A DNA stretch of 64,000 bases from Helicobacter sp. MIT 11-5569 (GCF_000765695.2 NZ_JRPB02000001.1:1-64000); one strand, 5' to 3'. Shown: positions 9,087 to 17,259, counted from the first letter of the stretch. Program-made: numbers and translations. The notes: generated by a model not told the origin, from the letters alone.

Positions 9087-10904
9087 ATGTCGCAAATTAT
9101 TGGAATTAAAGCAAATGGCGTAATTTATGATACACAAAGTGCAGAGGAACTAGGAATAAACGGGAATCCGATTTATTTTGATAATTCTGAAGATTCTTTG
9201 TCTATTGCACGCCATACTTGTGCGCATTTAATGGCAGAAGCACTAAAAGAACTTTACCCTGAAGCACAATTTTTTGTCGGTCCAGTGGTAGAAGAGGGAT
9301 TTTATTATGATTTTCGTGTGCATCATAAAATCAATGAAGAAGATTTAAGTGCTATTGAAGCAAAAATGAAAGAAATCGCTAAAAAAGGCGAAAAAATTAC
9401 AAAATATTATTTAACGCGCGAAGAAGCAATACAGAAGTTTCAAAATGATGATTTAAAGCAAGCAGTAATTCGAAAGATTCCATTAGGAGATGGAAGATTA
9501 AGCATTTATACACAAGGTGTATTTGAAGATTTGTGCCGCGGTCCCCATTTGCCAACTCTAAAATTATTAAATGCTTTTAAACTTACAAAAGTTGCTGGGG
9601 CGTATTTAGGCGGTGATGAAAAAGCAGAAATGCTAACAAGAATCTATGGAATCGCATTCGCTGATAAGGAGAGCTTAAACCAATATTTACGCCAATTAGA
9701 AGAAGCAAAGAAACGCGACCATAGAAAAGTTGGCGTAGAAATGGAGCTATTTACTTTCGATGAAGAAGTTGGAGCAGGTCTTCCTATTTGGTTGCCAAAA
9801 GGAGCTAGACTTAGACGGAATCTTGAAAATCTTTTAACGCAAGCTTTGATTGAGCGTGGATATGAGCCTGTGCGTGGTCCTGAAATCCTAAAAAGTGCTG
9901 TTTGGAAAACAAGTGGGCATTATGCAAACTATGGCGAGAATATGTATTTTACAACAATTGATGAAGTAGAATATGGAATTAAGCCGATGAATTGCGTAGG
10001 GCATATTAAAGTTTATCAAAATTCTTTGCATAGTTATCGTGAGTTACCTTTGCGATTCTATGAATATGGTGTTGTGCATCGCCATGAAAAAAGTGGGGTA
10101 TTGCATGGATTGTTGCGTGTGCGTGAATTTACACAAGATGACGCGCATATTTTTTGTCGCCCAAGTCAAATTGCAAGCGAAGTTGAAAATATTATTGATT
10201 TTACACAAAAAATTATGCAAGCTTTTGGATTTAGCTATGAAATGGAAATTTCAACAAAGCCTGAAAAATCTATTGGAAGTGATGCAGTTTGGGAAGAAGC
10301 CACAGAAGCTCTTAAGGGGGCTTTAAGACGTTGTGGAATCGCCTATAAGATTGATGAAGGTGGTGGAGCATTTTATGGTCCAAAAATTGATATTAAAATC
10401 ACTGATGCAATCGGTAGAAAATGGCAGTGTGGCACTGTGCAAATTGATATGAATTTACCAGAGCGTTTTGCGCTAACTTACACAGATGAGAATAATAGTG
10501 CGCAACAGCCTGTAATGATTCATCGTGCAATTCTTGGAAGTTTTGAACGTTTTGTAGCGATTCTAACAGAGCATTTTGGAGGGGAGTTTCCATTCTTTGT
10601 TGCTCCAACACAAGTGATTATTATTCCAATTAATGAAGCACAACAAGAGTATGCAAAAGAATTGCGTAATGCACTGCTAAAAGTTGGCGTTTATGCAGAA
10701 ATCGAAGACAAAAATGAAACGCTTAATAAGCGTATTCGCAATGCTGAAAAACAAAGAGTTCCGATGATTGCAGTGCTTGGAGCAAAGGAAGTGGAGGATA
10801 GAGAAGTTTCAATACGCGATAGGCGTGCCAAAGAGCAATCAACTATGAGTTTTGATGCGTTTATTACATTAACTAAGGAGAAAATGCGTGAGGTTAGCTT
10901 TTGA
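9087..10904 (+). CDS. thrS: Threonyl-tRNA synthetase
   Basis: Class II aminoacyl-tRNA synthetase of 605 aa that charges tRNA-Thr. The editing domain shows the zinc/His motif HTCAH (residues 43-47). The class II catalytic core has MNCVGH, the motif 2 loop [20 protein letters not shown] and a C-terminal motif 3 region with an active-site GSFERF. A C-terminal anticodon-binding domain follows. It lacks most of the N-terminal TGS domain seen in E. coli ThrRS (642 aa), as in other Campylobacterota. It heads the thrS-infC-rpmI-rplT translation cluster, and its stop overlaps the infC start. Confidence 0.96.
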   Translation: MSQIIGIKANGVIYDTQSAEELGINGNPIYFDNSEDSLSIARHTCAHLMAEALKELYPEAQFFVGPVVEEGFYYDFRVHHKINEEDLSAIEAKMKEIAKKGEKITKYYLTREEAIQKFQNDDLKQAVIRKIPLGDGRLSIYTQGVFEDLCRGPHLPTLKLLNAFKLTKVAGAYLGGDEKAEMLTRIYGIAFADKESLNQYLRQLEEAKKRDHRKVGVEMELFTFDEEVGAGLPIWLPKGARLRRNLENLLTQALIERGYEPVRGPEILKSAVWKTSGHYANYGENMYFTTIDEVEYGIKPMNCVGHIKVYQNSLHSYRELPLRFYEYGVVHRHEKSGVLHGLLRVREFTQDDAHIFCRPSQIASEVENIIDFTQKIMQAFGFSYEMEISTKPEKSIGSDAVWEEATEALKGALRRCGIAYKIDEGGGAFYGPKIDIKITDAIGRKWQCGTVQIDMNLPERFALTYTDENNSAQQPVMIHRAILGSFERFVAILTEHFGGEFPFFVAPTQVIIIPINEAQQEYAKELRNALLKVGVYAEIEDKNETLNKRIRNAEKQRVPMIAVLGAKEVEDREVSIRDRRAKEQSTMSFDAFITLTKEKMREVSF

Positions 10905-11416
10905 GTAAAAATGATAATGTAATCCTAAATGAGGATATTGATTTTCCAGAGATTCGCTGTGTAGGTGATGATGGTGAGCAGTATGGTTTAATAAGTTCAG
11001 ATGAGGCTTTAAAAATCGCAGATAGTAAAGGGTTAGATTTGGTGTTAATCGCACCAGATGCGAAACCCCCTGTTTGTAAGATTATGGATTATGGAAAATT
11101 CCGTTATCAGCAAGAGAAGAAGCAAAAAGAAGCTAAGAAAAAACAAAAGCAAATCGAAATTAAGGAGATTAAGCTTTCTGTAAAAATTGCTAGCAACGAT
11201 ATTAATTATAAGGTTAGGCACGCAAAAGAGTTTTTAGAAGAAAACAAACATGTGCGATTCCGCGTTTTCTTGCGTGGAAGAGAGGTAAGCGAACCTCAAG
11301 CTGGCTTTGAAGTCTTAAATAAAGTTGCTGCGATGTTAGAAGATGTTGCAAATATTGAAAAAGATTACAAAGTTGAAGGGCGTTATGTTAATATGCTCGT
11401 AACACCAAAAAAATAA
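10901..11416 (+). CDS. infC: Translation initiation factor IF-3
   Basis: IF-3 (171 aa) binds the 30S subunit and checks start-codon and initiator tRNA pairing. Both domains are present: the N-domain ([24 protein letters not shown]) and, after a Lys-rich linker, the C-domain ([25 protein letters not shown]). The start is a TTG overlapping the thrS stop as TTGA, with GAGG seven bases upstream. A non-ATG start fits IF-3 autoregulation, which in other bacteria depends on a rare start codon (AUU in E. coli). Confidence 0.95.
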   Translation: MSKNDNVILNEDIDFPEIRCVGDDGEQYGLISSDEALKIADSKGLDLVLIAPDAKPPVCKIMDYGKFRYQQEKKQKEAKKKQKQIEIKEIKLSVKIASNDINYKVRHAKEFLEENKHVRFRVFLRGREVSEPQAGFEVLNKVAAMLEDVANIEKDYKVEGRYVNMLVTPKK

Positions 11417-11441
11417 TTTATCTTATGAAAGGAGAATAACG

Positions 11442-11636
11442 ATGCCAAAGATGAAAACAAATCGTGGTGCAGCAAAAAGATTTAAGCTTAAAAAGAATCT
11501 TATTAAGCGTGGTTCAGCGTTTAAAAGTCATATTTTGACGAAAAAACGCCCTAGAAAAATCGCAAATCTTAATGCACCAAAATATGTGCATGATGCTAAT
11601 ATTGAGTCTGTTAAAAAAATGCTTTGTATGGCATAG
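11442..11636 (+). CDS. rpmI: 50S ribosomal protein L35
   Basis: A 64-aa, very basic protein starting [17 protein letters not shown], the L35 signature. AAAGGAG precedes the ATG. It sits in the conserved infC-rpmI-rplT order, 25 bp after infC. Confidence 0.96.
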   Translation: MPKMKTNRGAAKRFKLKKNLIKRGSAFKSHILTKKRPRKIANLNAPKYVHDANIESVKKMLCMA

Positions 11637-11639
11637 GCT

Positions 11640-11732
11640 AGAAGTTTCATACATTTAAGTATGTCATTCCCCTAAAATTTTAGGGCAAGTTTGGTAGAAA
11701 ATACCACACCACAATATGGTAAAGGATATAAA
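11640..11732 (+). promoter_or_regulatory. Hairpin-rich spacer before rplT, possible L20 control site
   Basis: Three perfect inverted repeats fill this spacer: CATAC/GTATG (11648-11663), CCCTAAAATTTTAGGG (11670-11685) and TGGTA-GAAAA-TACCA (11692-11706), ending 14 bases before the rplT SD. L20 represses its own operon by binding structured mRNA in other bacteria. That this spacer acts so here is inference. Confidence 0.35.
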
Positions 11733-12086
11733 ATGGCAAGAGTAAAAACAGGCGTAGTGCGAAGACGTCGCCATAAAAAAGTTTTAAAGTTAGCGCGCGG
11801 ATTTTATAGTGCAAGACATAAACATTTTAGAAAAGCTAAAGAACAATTAGAAAGAAGTTTATGTTACGCATTTCGTGATAGAAAACAAAAGAAAAGAGAT
11901 TTTAGAAAACTTTGGATTGTGAGAATTAATGCTGCTTGTAGAATTAATGCAATCAGCTATTCAAGATTTATGTTTGGTCTCAAAAAAGCGGGCATTACAC
12001 TAGATAGAAAGATTTTGGCAGATATTGCAATGCACGAACCAGCTGCGTTTGCAAAAATTGTTGAAAGCGCAAAAAAAGCATTGTAA
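11733..12086 (+). CDS. rplT: 50S ribosomal protein L20
   Basis: A 117-aa basic protein, [29 protein letters not shown], the L20 signature; it is needed early in 50S assembly. AAAGGA six bases before the ATG at 11733 decides the start over an in-frame GTG-type extension. It is the last gene of the operon and is followed by a strong terminator. Confidence 0.96.
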   Translation: MARVKTGVVRRRRHKKVLKLARGFYSARHKHFRKAKEQLERSLCYAFRDRKQKKRDFRKLWIVRINAACRINAISYSRFMFGLKKAGITLDRKILADIAMHEPAAFAKIVESAKKAL

Positions 12087-12092
12087 TTTTTT

Positions 12093-12130
12093 GGCTTTGA
12101 GATTCTTTAAAAGAATCTCTCAAGCCTTTT
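12093..12130 (+). terminator. Rho-independent terminator after rplT
   Basis: GGCTTTGAGATTCTTT pairs with AAAGAATCTCTCAAGCC to form a long stem followed by TTTT. Confidence 0.8.
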
Positions 12131-12168
12131 GAAATTATGATAGTAATCTTAATTTTAAAGGGTTTGTT

Positions 12169-12900
12169 ATGCGATTGTTTTTGGCTATTGCTCTATTTCT
12201 ATTTGCGTTGCTTCCGGTAAATGCGGCAGAGACGCTTATTAAACAGCGTTTAAATACTACATTAAATCTTTCTCCTACAAAATATTCTAGTAATCCTGTA
12301 ATTACTGCTTCAAAAGAACTTCAAAAATTAAAAACATTAGGCGTTGAAGATAAAAATGCAATCATCAAAACTTTTAATGCTATTAATGCTTTTTTGGGGA
12401 GTGATAGTATTTGTAAAGGTGGGAGTTTTGCGATAAATCCGGCGTATTATTATAAAGATGGCAAAAAAATTCAAGAAGGCTTTGAGACAAATTTTACACT
12501 AAATTGTGTATTTGTGGAATCCCAAAAACAAGAATTTAATGCAATTTTAGACAAAATTCAAGCAGAAGTTTCTAAGAATACGTTTTTGATGTTTCCTATT
12601 CCTAGAGTTGATTTAGGCGTAGATGAAAAGGTTTTTAGCGAGAGTGATTCTGTGCTTAATGCTAAACTTTTGAATCTTGCGTTACAAAAAGCGAAAGAGT
12701 ATTCAAATCTTACCCAAAAGAAATGTTCTATCAAAGAAATTACGCTTGGAGATGAAGGAAGTTTTGATAAAACTCCCCTAAAAGCAGAAGCACAATTAAT
12801 GCGTGCTACTGCTAAAAATTCTTTAGAAGATATTGCATTGCCTAGTGCGAGAGAATCTCAAAAAAGTTTGTGGGGAGATGTAATTTTTAGCTGTAAATAG
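12169..12900 (+). CDS. Secreted SIMPL/DUF541-like protein
   Basis: A 243-aa protein with a clear signal peptide (MRLFLAIALFLFALLPVNAAE, AXA-type cleavage near residue 20). The body resembles SIMPL/DUF541 proteins: an alternation of helix and strand with 'GVEDKNAIIKTF' then 'SFAINPAYYYKDGKKIQEGFETNFTL' patterns and a C-terminal helix LLNLALQKAKEYS. Two cysteine pairs could form disulfides. Function in this family is not settled; envelope or stress roles are reported. AAGGG precedes the ATG and a TATGAT at 12136-12141 may be its -10. It converges on the accessory patch to the right. The family call is moderate. Confidence 0.6.
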   Translation: MRLFLAIALFLFALLPVNAAETLIKQRLNTTLNLSPTKYSSNPVITASKELQKLKTLGVEDKNAIIKTFNAINAFLGSDSICKGGSFAINPAYYYKDGKKIQEGFETNFTLNCVFVESQKQEFNAILDKIQAEVSKNTFLMFPIPRVDLGVDEKVFSESDSVLNAKLLNLALQKAKEYSNLTQKKCSIKEITLGDEGSFDKTPLKAEAQLMRATAKNSLEDIALPSARESQKSLWGDVIFSCK

Positions 12901-12908
12901 AAAGATAG

Positions 12909-13727
12909 TTATTCCAACAAAAATCCATATTCATAGATTTTAGGTTCAATCTTTTGAACTAGGCTGTTTAGTGTAAAGTTTAGATTCCCTATTAAATCTT
13001 TATAATAAGAATCTTGCGCCTTTTGGGGCGGGTTCATTTTTCCCTTGTCATTAAATCCTTGAAAATGCGCTTTAATATCATAAAGAGAAGCATTAGCATT
13101 ATAAGGGTTTGTGGAATCGTTAAAATCTTGTGCGTGGTAATATTTCCAAAGCTCTAATCCTGCTGCAAAAACTTCCTTTGCCTCTGAAGCTTGAAATGTA
13201 GAATCTAAGGGCTTGGAATCTTTGATTTTCCCATTGATAAATCTGCGCATAAAGTTAAATTCAAATGCTTCTTTTGCTCCGACTTGTGATTCTGAAAAAG
13301 GGATAAAATGATTTACGTCCTCAAGGCTTGTGATTTTATTTTGGCTAGAAAAAAGCATAAAAGCCAAACAATTATTTTGAAAAGTGGAATCTTTTTCCCA
13401 TAAATTGTTAGGGTATAAAAATTGGTCGCGGTCATTTATCCAAGCGGCAGGGATTGCATGGCGGACAGAGAAAAATACAGCACAAGGGATTAGATTAGTA
13501 AGAGTAAGAGCGTGCGACTTGTCGCTTATATTATGCTTAATGTAGCATAATTTTTGGTTTTGGAAATCCACTCTGCCTGAATTGAGCATTCCTAAAGGCA
13601 AATGGATTTGACTTTCTCTAAATTGTGCTATCCATTTACCGATATTTTCCCCCATAAATGGATAGAATCGCTTTTTACCTAAAAACTCCCCATTTCTCCC
13701 AAAAATATCAAGTTCTATTGTTTGCAT
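12909..13727 (-). CDS. C-terminal fragment of an Eco57I-type DNA methyltransferase-like protein
   Basis: A 272-aa protein without any methyltransferase motif (no NPPY, no SAM-binding loop). Its middle, with VRHAIPAAWINDRDQFLYPN, NCLAFMLFSSQNKI and VNHFIPFSESQVGAKEAFE, recalls the C-terminal region of large Eco57I-class adenine-specific DNA methylases. I infer it is the surviving C-terminal piece of such a gene; I could not confirm this by search. An AGGA five bases before the ATG at 13727, and overlap with the end of the doc remnant, mean it could still be translated. It may be a decayed gene or a separate small protein of unknown role. Confidence 0.5.
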   Translation of the reverse strand: MQTIELDIFGRNGEFLGKKRFYPFMGENIGKWIAQFRESQIHLPLGMLNSGRVDFQNQKLCYIKHNISDKSHALTLTNLIPCAVFFSVRHAIPAAWINDRDQFLYPNNLWEKDSTFQNNCLAFMLFSSQNKITSLEDVNHFIPFSESQVGAKEAFEFNFMRRFINGKIKDSKPLDSTFQASEAKEVFAAGLELWKYYHAQDFNDSTNPYNANASLYDIKAHFQGFNDKGKMNPPQKAQDSYYKDLIGNLNFTLNSLVQKIEPKIYEYGFLLE

Positions 13728-14086
13728 ACAAGTCCTAATAAATGTTTTAGAATCCCTTTTAGCTCATCTTTGCTCACACTATCATCTGCTACACACACGA
13801 TAATATATTCTAATTCTTGATAAAAGTTAGTCGGGAGAATCTCTGGTTTGTTTGCTTTTATAAAAGCTTTTGCTATATAAATTGCAGTGCGTTTATTGCC
13901 ATCTGCAAAGGGGTGGAATTTCACACAAGCAAACATTAAATGCGTGAGTTTATCTATAAAATTTGGATAATAATCATCATTTTGGATTTGTATTAAAGCA
14001 GAATCTAAAAGCCCTATCTGCTTAGGATTTGCTCCTTTAGCATCAAAATAATTTGCTATGGTTACTGATTCGCATTGCCAAAACTT
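13715..14086 (-). pseudogene. Doc-family toxin lacking its N-terminus
   Basis: An open frame of 123 codons from 14086 to the stop at 13715 matches the death-on-curing family: QIGLLDSALIQIQNDDYYPNF, DKLTHLMFACVKF, then the catalytic loop HPFADGNKRTA. Doc proteins phosphorylate EF-Tu and are neutralised by a partner antitoxin. Here the frame begins after a TAG inside the overlapping yafQ gene, and there is no ATG, GTG or TTG until MFACVK at 13936, just before the active-site loop. The N-terminal helix, and any dedicated antitoxin, are missing. It looks like a decayed gene joined to the end of yafQ by deletion. Confidence 0.6.
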
Positions 14087-14312
14087 CTAAAAATTCATCA
14101 TTAATTTTATATACTAAAACAAGGTCTGGTCTAATATGGCAATCTCTGCAGCCTTTAAATTCTCCCATTAAAGCATGGTCGTGATATTTGTCTTTTAAAG
14201 CTTCCTTGTTAGCAAGTTTGTTAAGAATCTCTAGTGTTTGCTCTTTGTCGCTTCGGGTAAGTTTTTTAAAAGCTTTTTTAAAGGTTTTTGTAAAGACAAT
14301 AGAATATTTCAT
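14043..14312 (-). CDS. YafQ/RelE-family mRNA interferase toxin
   Basis: An 89-aa protein of the YafQ branch: motif HALMGEFKGCRDCHIRPDLVLVY, with His46, His59, Asp63, His85 and Phe89 at the spacing of the catalytic residues of E. coli YafQ (His50, His63, Asp67, His87, Phe91); the Trp68 position is Leu. These toxins cut mRNA on the ribosome. It overlaps the upstream antitoxin by 4 bp (ATGA), the usual arrangement for tight coupling. Its 3' end overlaps the doc remnant in another frame. It is similar in type to the H. pylori HP0892/HP0894 toxins. Confidence 0.85.
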   Translation of the reverse strand: MKYSIVFTKTFKKAFKKLTRSDKEQTLEILNKLANKEALKDKYHDHALMGEFKGCRDCHIRPDLVLVYKINDEFLEVLAMRISNHSKLF

Positions 14313-14554
14313 GATTCTAAATCCGCTCTTAACTCTTCTATGCTTGTAAAGCTTTTAAGTGTGCCTTTTTTGCGTTTAGATTCTATCTCTTTAATCGCCT
14401 TTTTGAGCCTTTTTTCTGCCTTAGGTTTTAAAGTATAATCCGCTGCTGCGCAAATAGGGCATTCCTCTTGAATCTTAAGCTTTGGATTAAAGGCTTTGAG
14501 ACTTTCTAGCACACCTAAAACTTTAGAATCTGCATTTTCAATAATTAATGTCAT
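14309..14554 (-). CDS. Antitoxin of the YafQ-type pair
   Basis: An 81-aa protein, MTLIIENADSKVLGVLESLKAFNPKLKI..., with a N-terminal strand-helix segment and a Lys/Glu-rich C-terminal helix (EKRLKKAIKEIESKRKKG) typical of antitoxins that wrap a RelE-type toxin; it resembles H. pylori HP0895-like antitoxins. A CPIC motif lies in the middle. AAGGAG five bases before the ATG and a TATAAT at 14579-14574 on the minus strand give it its own promoter. Such antitoxins usually repress the pair together with the toxin. Confidence 0.75.
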   Translation of the reverse strand: MTLIIENADSKVLGVLESLKAFNPKLKIQEECPICAAADYTLKPKAEKRLKKAIKEIESKRKKGTLKSFTSIEELRADLES

Positions 14555-14573
14555 TTACACTCCTTTTTAAAGT

Positions 14574-14579
14574 ATTATA
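14574..14579 (-). promoter_or_regulatory. Toxin-antitoxin promoter, -10 box
   Basis: Minus-strand TATAAT preceded by GGC, 20 bases before the antitoxin ATG. Confidence 0.55.
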
Positions 14580-14647
14580 GCCTATTCGTGTTTTAAATCC
14601 CACACTAAGAATCCTATGGGAATAACAAATTTATCTTTTTGGTAAGT

Positions 14648-14902
14648 TTAAAAGAGTTCTTTAATATCTATTTCTAAAACTCTTGCGATTTTATAAAGAT
14701 GTTCAAGATTAAAATGAATATTTTTATATCCAGCTTCTGCACCAGCTACCAAAGAAACAGACTTATAGCCGATAGCAAGGCTTAAATCAAGTTGAGAGAG
14801 TCCTTTTTGTTTGCGGATTTTTGCCACATTTTGAGCGATTTGGTAATAAAATTGATAGATTTGTTCTTTACTAATTTCATCATCTGTAAAATGTGTTGGC
14901 AT
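14648..14902 (-). CDS. XRE-family transcription regulator (84 aa)
   Basis: A small single-domain regulator. Its helix-turn-helix covers about residues 25-80: NVAKIRKQKGLSQLDLSLAIGYKSVSLVAGAEAG, then NLEHLYKIARVLEIDIKELF. The ATG at 14902 is only one base from an inverted repeat that contains the likely promoter, and there is no strong SD, so its mRNA may have almost no leader. It diverges from a two-gene unit (disordered 50-aa protein and DUF4156 lipoprotein). Related boxes upstream of each gene suggest that it controls both directions. Confidence 0.85.
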   Translation of the reverse strand: MPTHFTDDEISKEQIYQFYYQIAQNVAKIRKQKGLSQLDLSLAIGYKSVSLVAGAEAGYKNIHFNLEHLYKIARVLEIDIKELF

Positions 14903-14941
14903 AATTAAACTCTACTATAATAGATTTTTTTAAGTTTAATT
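14903..14941. promoter_or_regulatory. Nested operator 1 upstream of XRE gene
   Basis: AATTAAACT (14903-14911) and AGTTTAATT (14933-14941) form a perfect 9-bp inverted repeat enclosing TCTACTATAATAGA (14911-14924), an imperfect palindrome nearly identical to the centre of operator 2. Confidence 0.5.
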
Positions 14942-14943
14942 GG

Positions 14944-14972
14944 TTTATAATTTTATTTCACTCTATTATAAT
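14944..14972 (+). promoter_or_regulatory. Promoter of the 50-aa protein/lipoprotein unit
   Basis: TTTATA (14944-14949), a 17-base spacer and TATAAT (14967-14972). The -10 lies inside operator 2, so a bound repressor would block it. Confidence 0.55.
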
Positions 14973-14978
14973 AGAGTG
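14959..14978. promoter_or_regulatory. Perfect 20-bp palindromic operator 2
   Basis: CACTCTATTATAATAGAGTG reads the same on both strands and covers the -10 of the rightward promoter. It shares TCTAYTATAATAGA with operator 1. The natural candidate to bind is the adjacent XRE protein. Confidence 0.6.
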
Positions 14979-14999
14979 TATTTTTACAAGGAGGAACTT

Positions 15000-15152
15000 A
15001 TGAGTTCAGAGAAAATTAACTCAAAAGATAATGCGTCAAATATGCAAAATCCAAATAAAGGCACTAAAGGCACAAACGTGCAATATGATAAGAATCAAGG
15101 GAATAGAGGCAAACAACTTAACCCTAATCAAGGCAAAAAAGATTCAAAATGA
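15000..15152 (+). CDS. Small disordered hydrophilic protein (50 aa)
   Basis: A 50-aa protein, MSSEKINSKDNASNMQNPNK..., composed almost only of Asn, Lys, Gly, Gln and Ser with no hydrophobic core, so it is predicted to be disordered; repeats of NPN/QG-K type occur. A strong AAGGAGG five bases before the ATG argues that it is translated. Its stop overlaps the lipoprotein ATG (ATGA). I do not recognise a family. Possible roles include partner or leader for the lipoprotein; none is shown by the sequence. Confidence 0.6.
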   Translation: MSSEKINSKDNASNMQNPNKGTKGTNVQYDKNQGNRGKQLNPNQGKKDSK

Positions 15153-15589
15153 AAAAAATCATCTTTTTAGTAATAGTTTGTGGAGTTTTATTTTTCTTCG
15201 TTGGTTGTGCCGCTCAACAACTACTTTCATATACTCCTAAATCTTTAGAGCCACATGGTAGAGGAATCACAATTGCAAGTTCTACACCTTATAATTGTAG
15301 GATTTTAGGAGAGGTTGAAGGTAAGGATAGTAGTAGTGCAGCAATGCAAGGTGCGACATTAGAGAAGTTGCGAGAAGGTGCATTGAATGATTTAAAAAAT
15401 GAAGCTGGAGCAGCGGTAGGTAATAATAGACGCATTATGCTTAGAATCACTAATGAAGCAAGTATATGCCAAGGTGTCATAAAAGGTGCATTAAAAGAGG
15501 GGGAATGCAGAATGTTTCCCTCAAATATTGCACTTTCCTCCATTTCATATAGGATTCATGCCGAAATATTTGAATGTGGAGAAAAGTAG
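15149..15589 (+). CDS. DUF4156-like lipoprotein
   Basis: A 146-aa lipoprotein: signal segment MKKIIFLVIVCGVLFFF and lipobox FVGC, with lipidation expected at Cys20. The body matches the DUF4156 pattern, YNCRILGEVEG followed by LREGALNDLKNEAGAAVGNNRRIMLRI, with three further cysteines. DUF4156 lipoproteins are envelope proteins of unknown function. It is translationally coupled to the 50-aa disordered protein and shares its palindrome-controlled promoter, with a terminator just downstream. Confidence 0.75.
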   Translation: MKKIIFLVIVCGVLFFFVGCAAQQLLSYTPKSLEPHGRGITIASSTPYNCRILGEVEGKDSSSAAMQGATLEKLREGALNDLKNEAGAAVGNNRRIMLRITNEASICQGVIKGALKEGECRMFPSNIALSSISYRIHAEIFECGEK

Positions 15590-15594
15590 ATTTC

Positions 15595-15631
15595 AATACC
15601 TAGAGATTTTAAATTTCTAGGTATTATTTTA
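15595..15631 (+). terminator. Terminator after lipoprotein
   Basis: AATACCTAGA and TCTAGGTATT form a perfect 10-bp stem (15595-15604 with 15616-15625), followed by ATTTTAT. Confidence 0.7.
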
Positions 15632-15819
15632 TATTTTGAATTGCATCTTTTGGCAATCTAATACGCATAAATTTAAAGATTTGTTTTTGCTAATCAAAAT
15701 CCCATACAAGAAGAACAAGGCTTTTGAAAAATTTACACAATTCTTTTTAACTTCCTTGTGATAAAACTTTAGTTTGCTTTTTTAAAAACACAAAAGGAAT
15801 CCTAAATTAATTCTTATGC

Positions 15820-15825
15820 TATAAT
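15820..15825 (+). promoter_or_regulatory. DASS transporter promoter, -10 box
   Basis: Extended -10 TTATGCTATAAT, 36 bases before the start codon. The rest of the gap 15632-15819 is AT-rich and shows no gene. Confidence 0.6.
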
Positions 15826-15855
15826 TTTATAAAAAAATAATAAATAAGGGTTATG

Positions 15856-17259
15856 ATGAAGCTTAGACTGCGGGTGCGAAAAAAATTAAAATTCAAAACA
15901 CATTTTCAGATTCTATCTGGTTTAAGCTTGGCTTTTATTTGTGCAATTTTGGCAGGATTTTTAAGCATTTATTATTTTTCTGCTTCATTTGAAGTTGGGG
16001 CATTTATTGGCATTTTATATTTCTTGATTGTTTTGTGGATTAATGAAGCTTTGCCGCTTGGCATTGTGTCGTTGTTTCCGATTATTTTGTTTCCTGCTTT
16101 TGGAATCTTAGATGTGAAAAGCGCGACAAGCAATTATGCAAATCCAATTATTTTTTTATTTTTAGGTGGTTTTATGCTTGCTATTGGCGTAGAAAAGATA
16201 GGTTTGCACAAAATCATTGCTAGAAAATTTTTGAGTTATTTCCCTCCCACACCAAAAGGAGTTATCACTGCACTTGGGGTAGCAAGTGTCGCGCTAGGAA
16301 GTGTGTTGTCTAATTCTACGGTGGCACTTTTGCTAATCCCTATTGCATTTTCTATCACACAAGAAGAATCCTTAAAAGCGAGATTTTTGCTATCTGTTGC
16401 TTTTGGTGCAAGTATCAGCGGAATCACTACGCCCATAGGCACGCCGCCAAATCTTATCTTTTTGGGTTTTTTAGAAACCGTGCATTTTGAGAGTATCGGC
16501 TTTGCTGCTTGGATTTTTATGATGTTGCCTTTGACTTTAAGTATGTTGTATGTGATGATTAAGATTCTTTCTTTCAATCTCCCAAATGAGGAACTCAAAA
16601 TTGATGCTTTTGAGGAGATTAAAATAACTTTAGAACATAAAAAGCTAATGGCTCTTATTGGCATTTTGTTGTTACTATTGCTACTTAATTCGCCAATAAA
16701 GCCAATTTATAGTGGGCTTGGGTTTAATGAAAATATCCTTTTGCTTAGTTTTGGGCTTTTGATGTTTGTGCCAAAAATTGGTTGCTTACGCTGGGAGGAT
16801 TCTAAAGCGATTCCTTTTGAAGTGATGTTTTTATTTGGTGCTGGGTTTTGTATCGCAATGGCGATTGCAGAAATGCAACTTGGAGATTCTTTTAAGCCTA
16901 TTTTTGAATATTTTGGTAGTTTGCCGATTCTGGTTTTTTTGCTTTGTGTTTGCCTTTTGGTTTTGTGTTTGACGATGTTTATTAGCTCTACTGCCTTAAT
17001 CGCGATTCTTTTGTCTGCAATTTTTGCCTCAACTAAGGACTTTTTAGACCCACAAATGCAAAGTTTAGTCATGCTAATTGCTACGATTTGTGTTGGATTT
17101 TCTTTTATGTTTCCGATTTCTACGCCACCTAATGCGATAGTTTTTAGCAAAGGGGGAGTGAAAATTTGGGATATGTTTAGATTTGGGATTTTATTAAGCT
17201 TTGCTGGAATCATATTAATTATTGCTTTTGGTATGGCTTATTGGCGTTGGTTTTTTTGA
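15856..17259 (+). CDS. DASS/SLC13-family sodium:anion symporter
   Basis: A polytopic transporter of 467 aa with about eleven membrane segments. Two inverted repeats carry the SNT-type substrate motif: LSNSTVALLLIP followed by TTPIGTPPN in the first half, and ISSTALIAIL followed by ISTPPNAIVF in the second; the second SNT is changed to SST. Family members import dicarboxylates, citrate or sulfate with sodium; which one is not evident. Adjacent ATGs at 15853 and 15856 compete; the second has better spacing (5) from AAGGG. The N-terminus is unusually basic. Confidence 0.85.
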   Translation: MKLRLRVRKKLKFKTHFQILSGLSLAFICAILAGFLSIYYFSASFEVGAFIGILYFLIVLWINEALPLGIVSLFPIILFPAFGILDVKSATSNYANPIIFLFLGGFMLAIGVEKIGLHKIIARKFLSYFPPTPKGVITALGVASVALGSVLSNSTVALLLIPIAFSITQEESLKARFLLSVAFGASISGITTPIGTPPNLIFLGFLETVHFESIGFAAWIFMMLPLTLSMLYVMIKILSFNLPNEELKIDAFEEIKITLEHKKLMALIGILLLLLLLNSPIKPIYSGLGFNENILLLSFGLLMFVPKIGCLRWEDSKAIPFEVMFLFGAGFCIAMAIAEMQLGDSFKPIFEYFGSLPILVFLLCVCLLVLCLTMFISSTALIAILLSAIFASTKDFLDPQMQSLVMLIATICVGFSFMFPISTPPNAIVFSKGGVKIWDMFRFGILLSFAGIILIIAFGMAYWRWFF

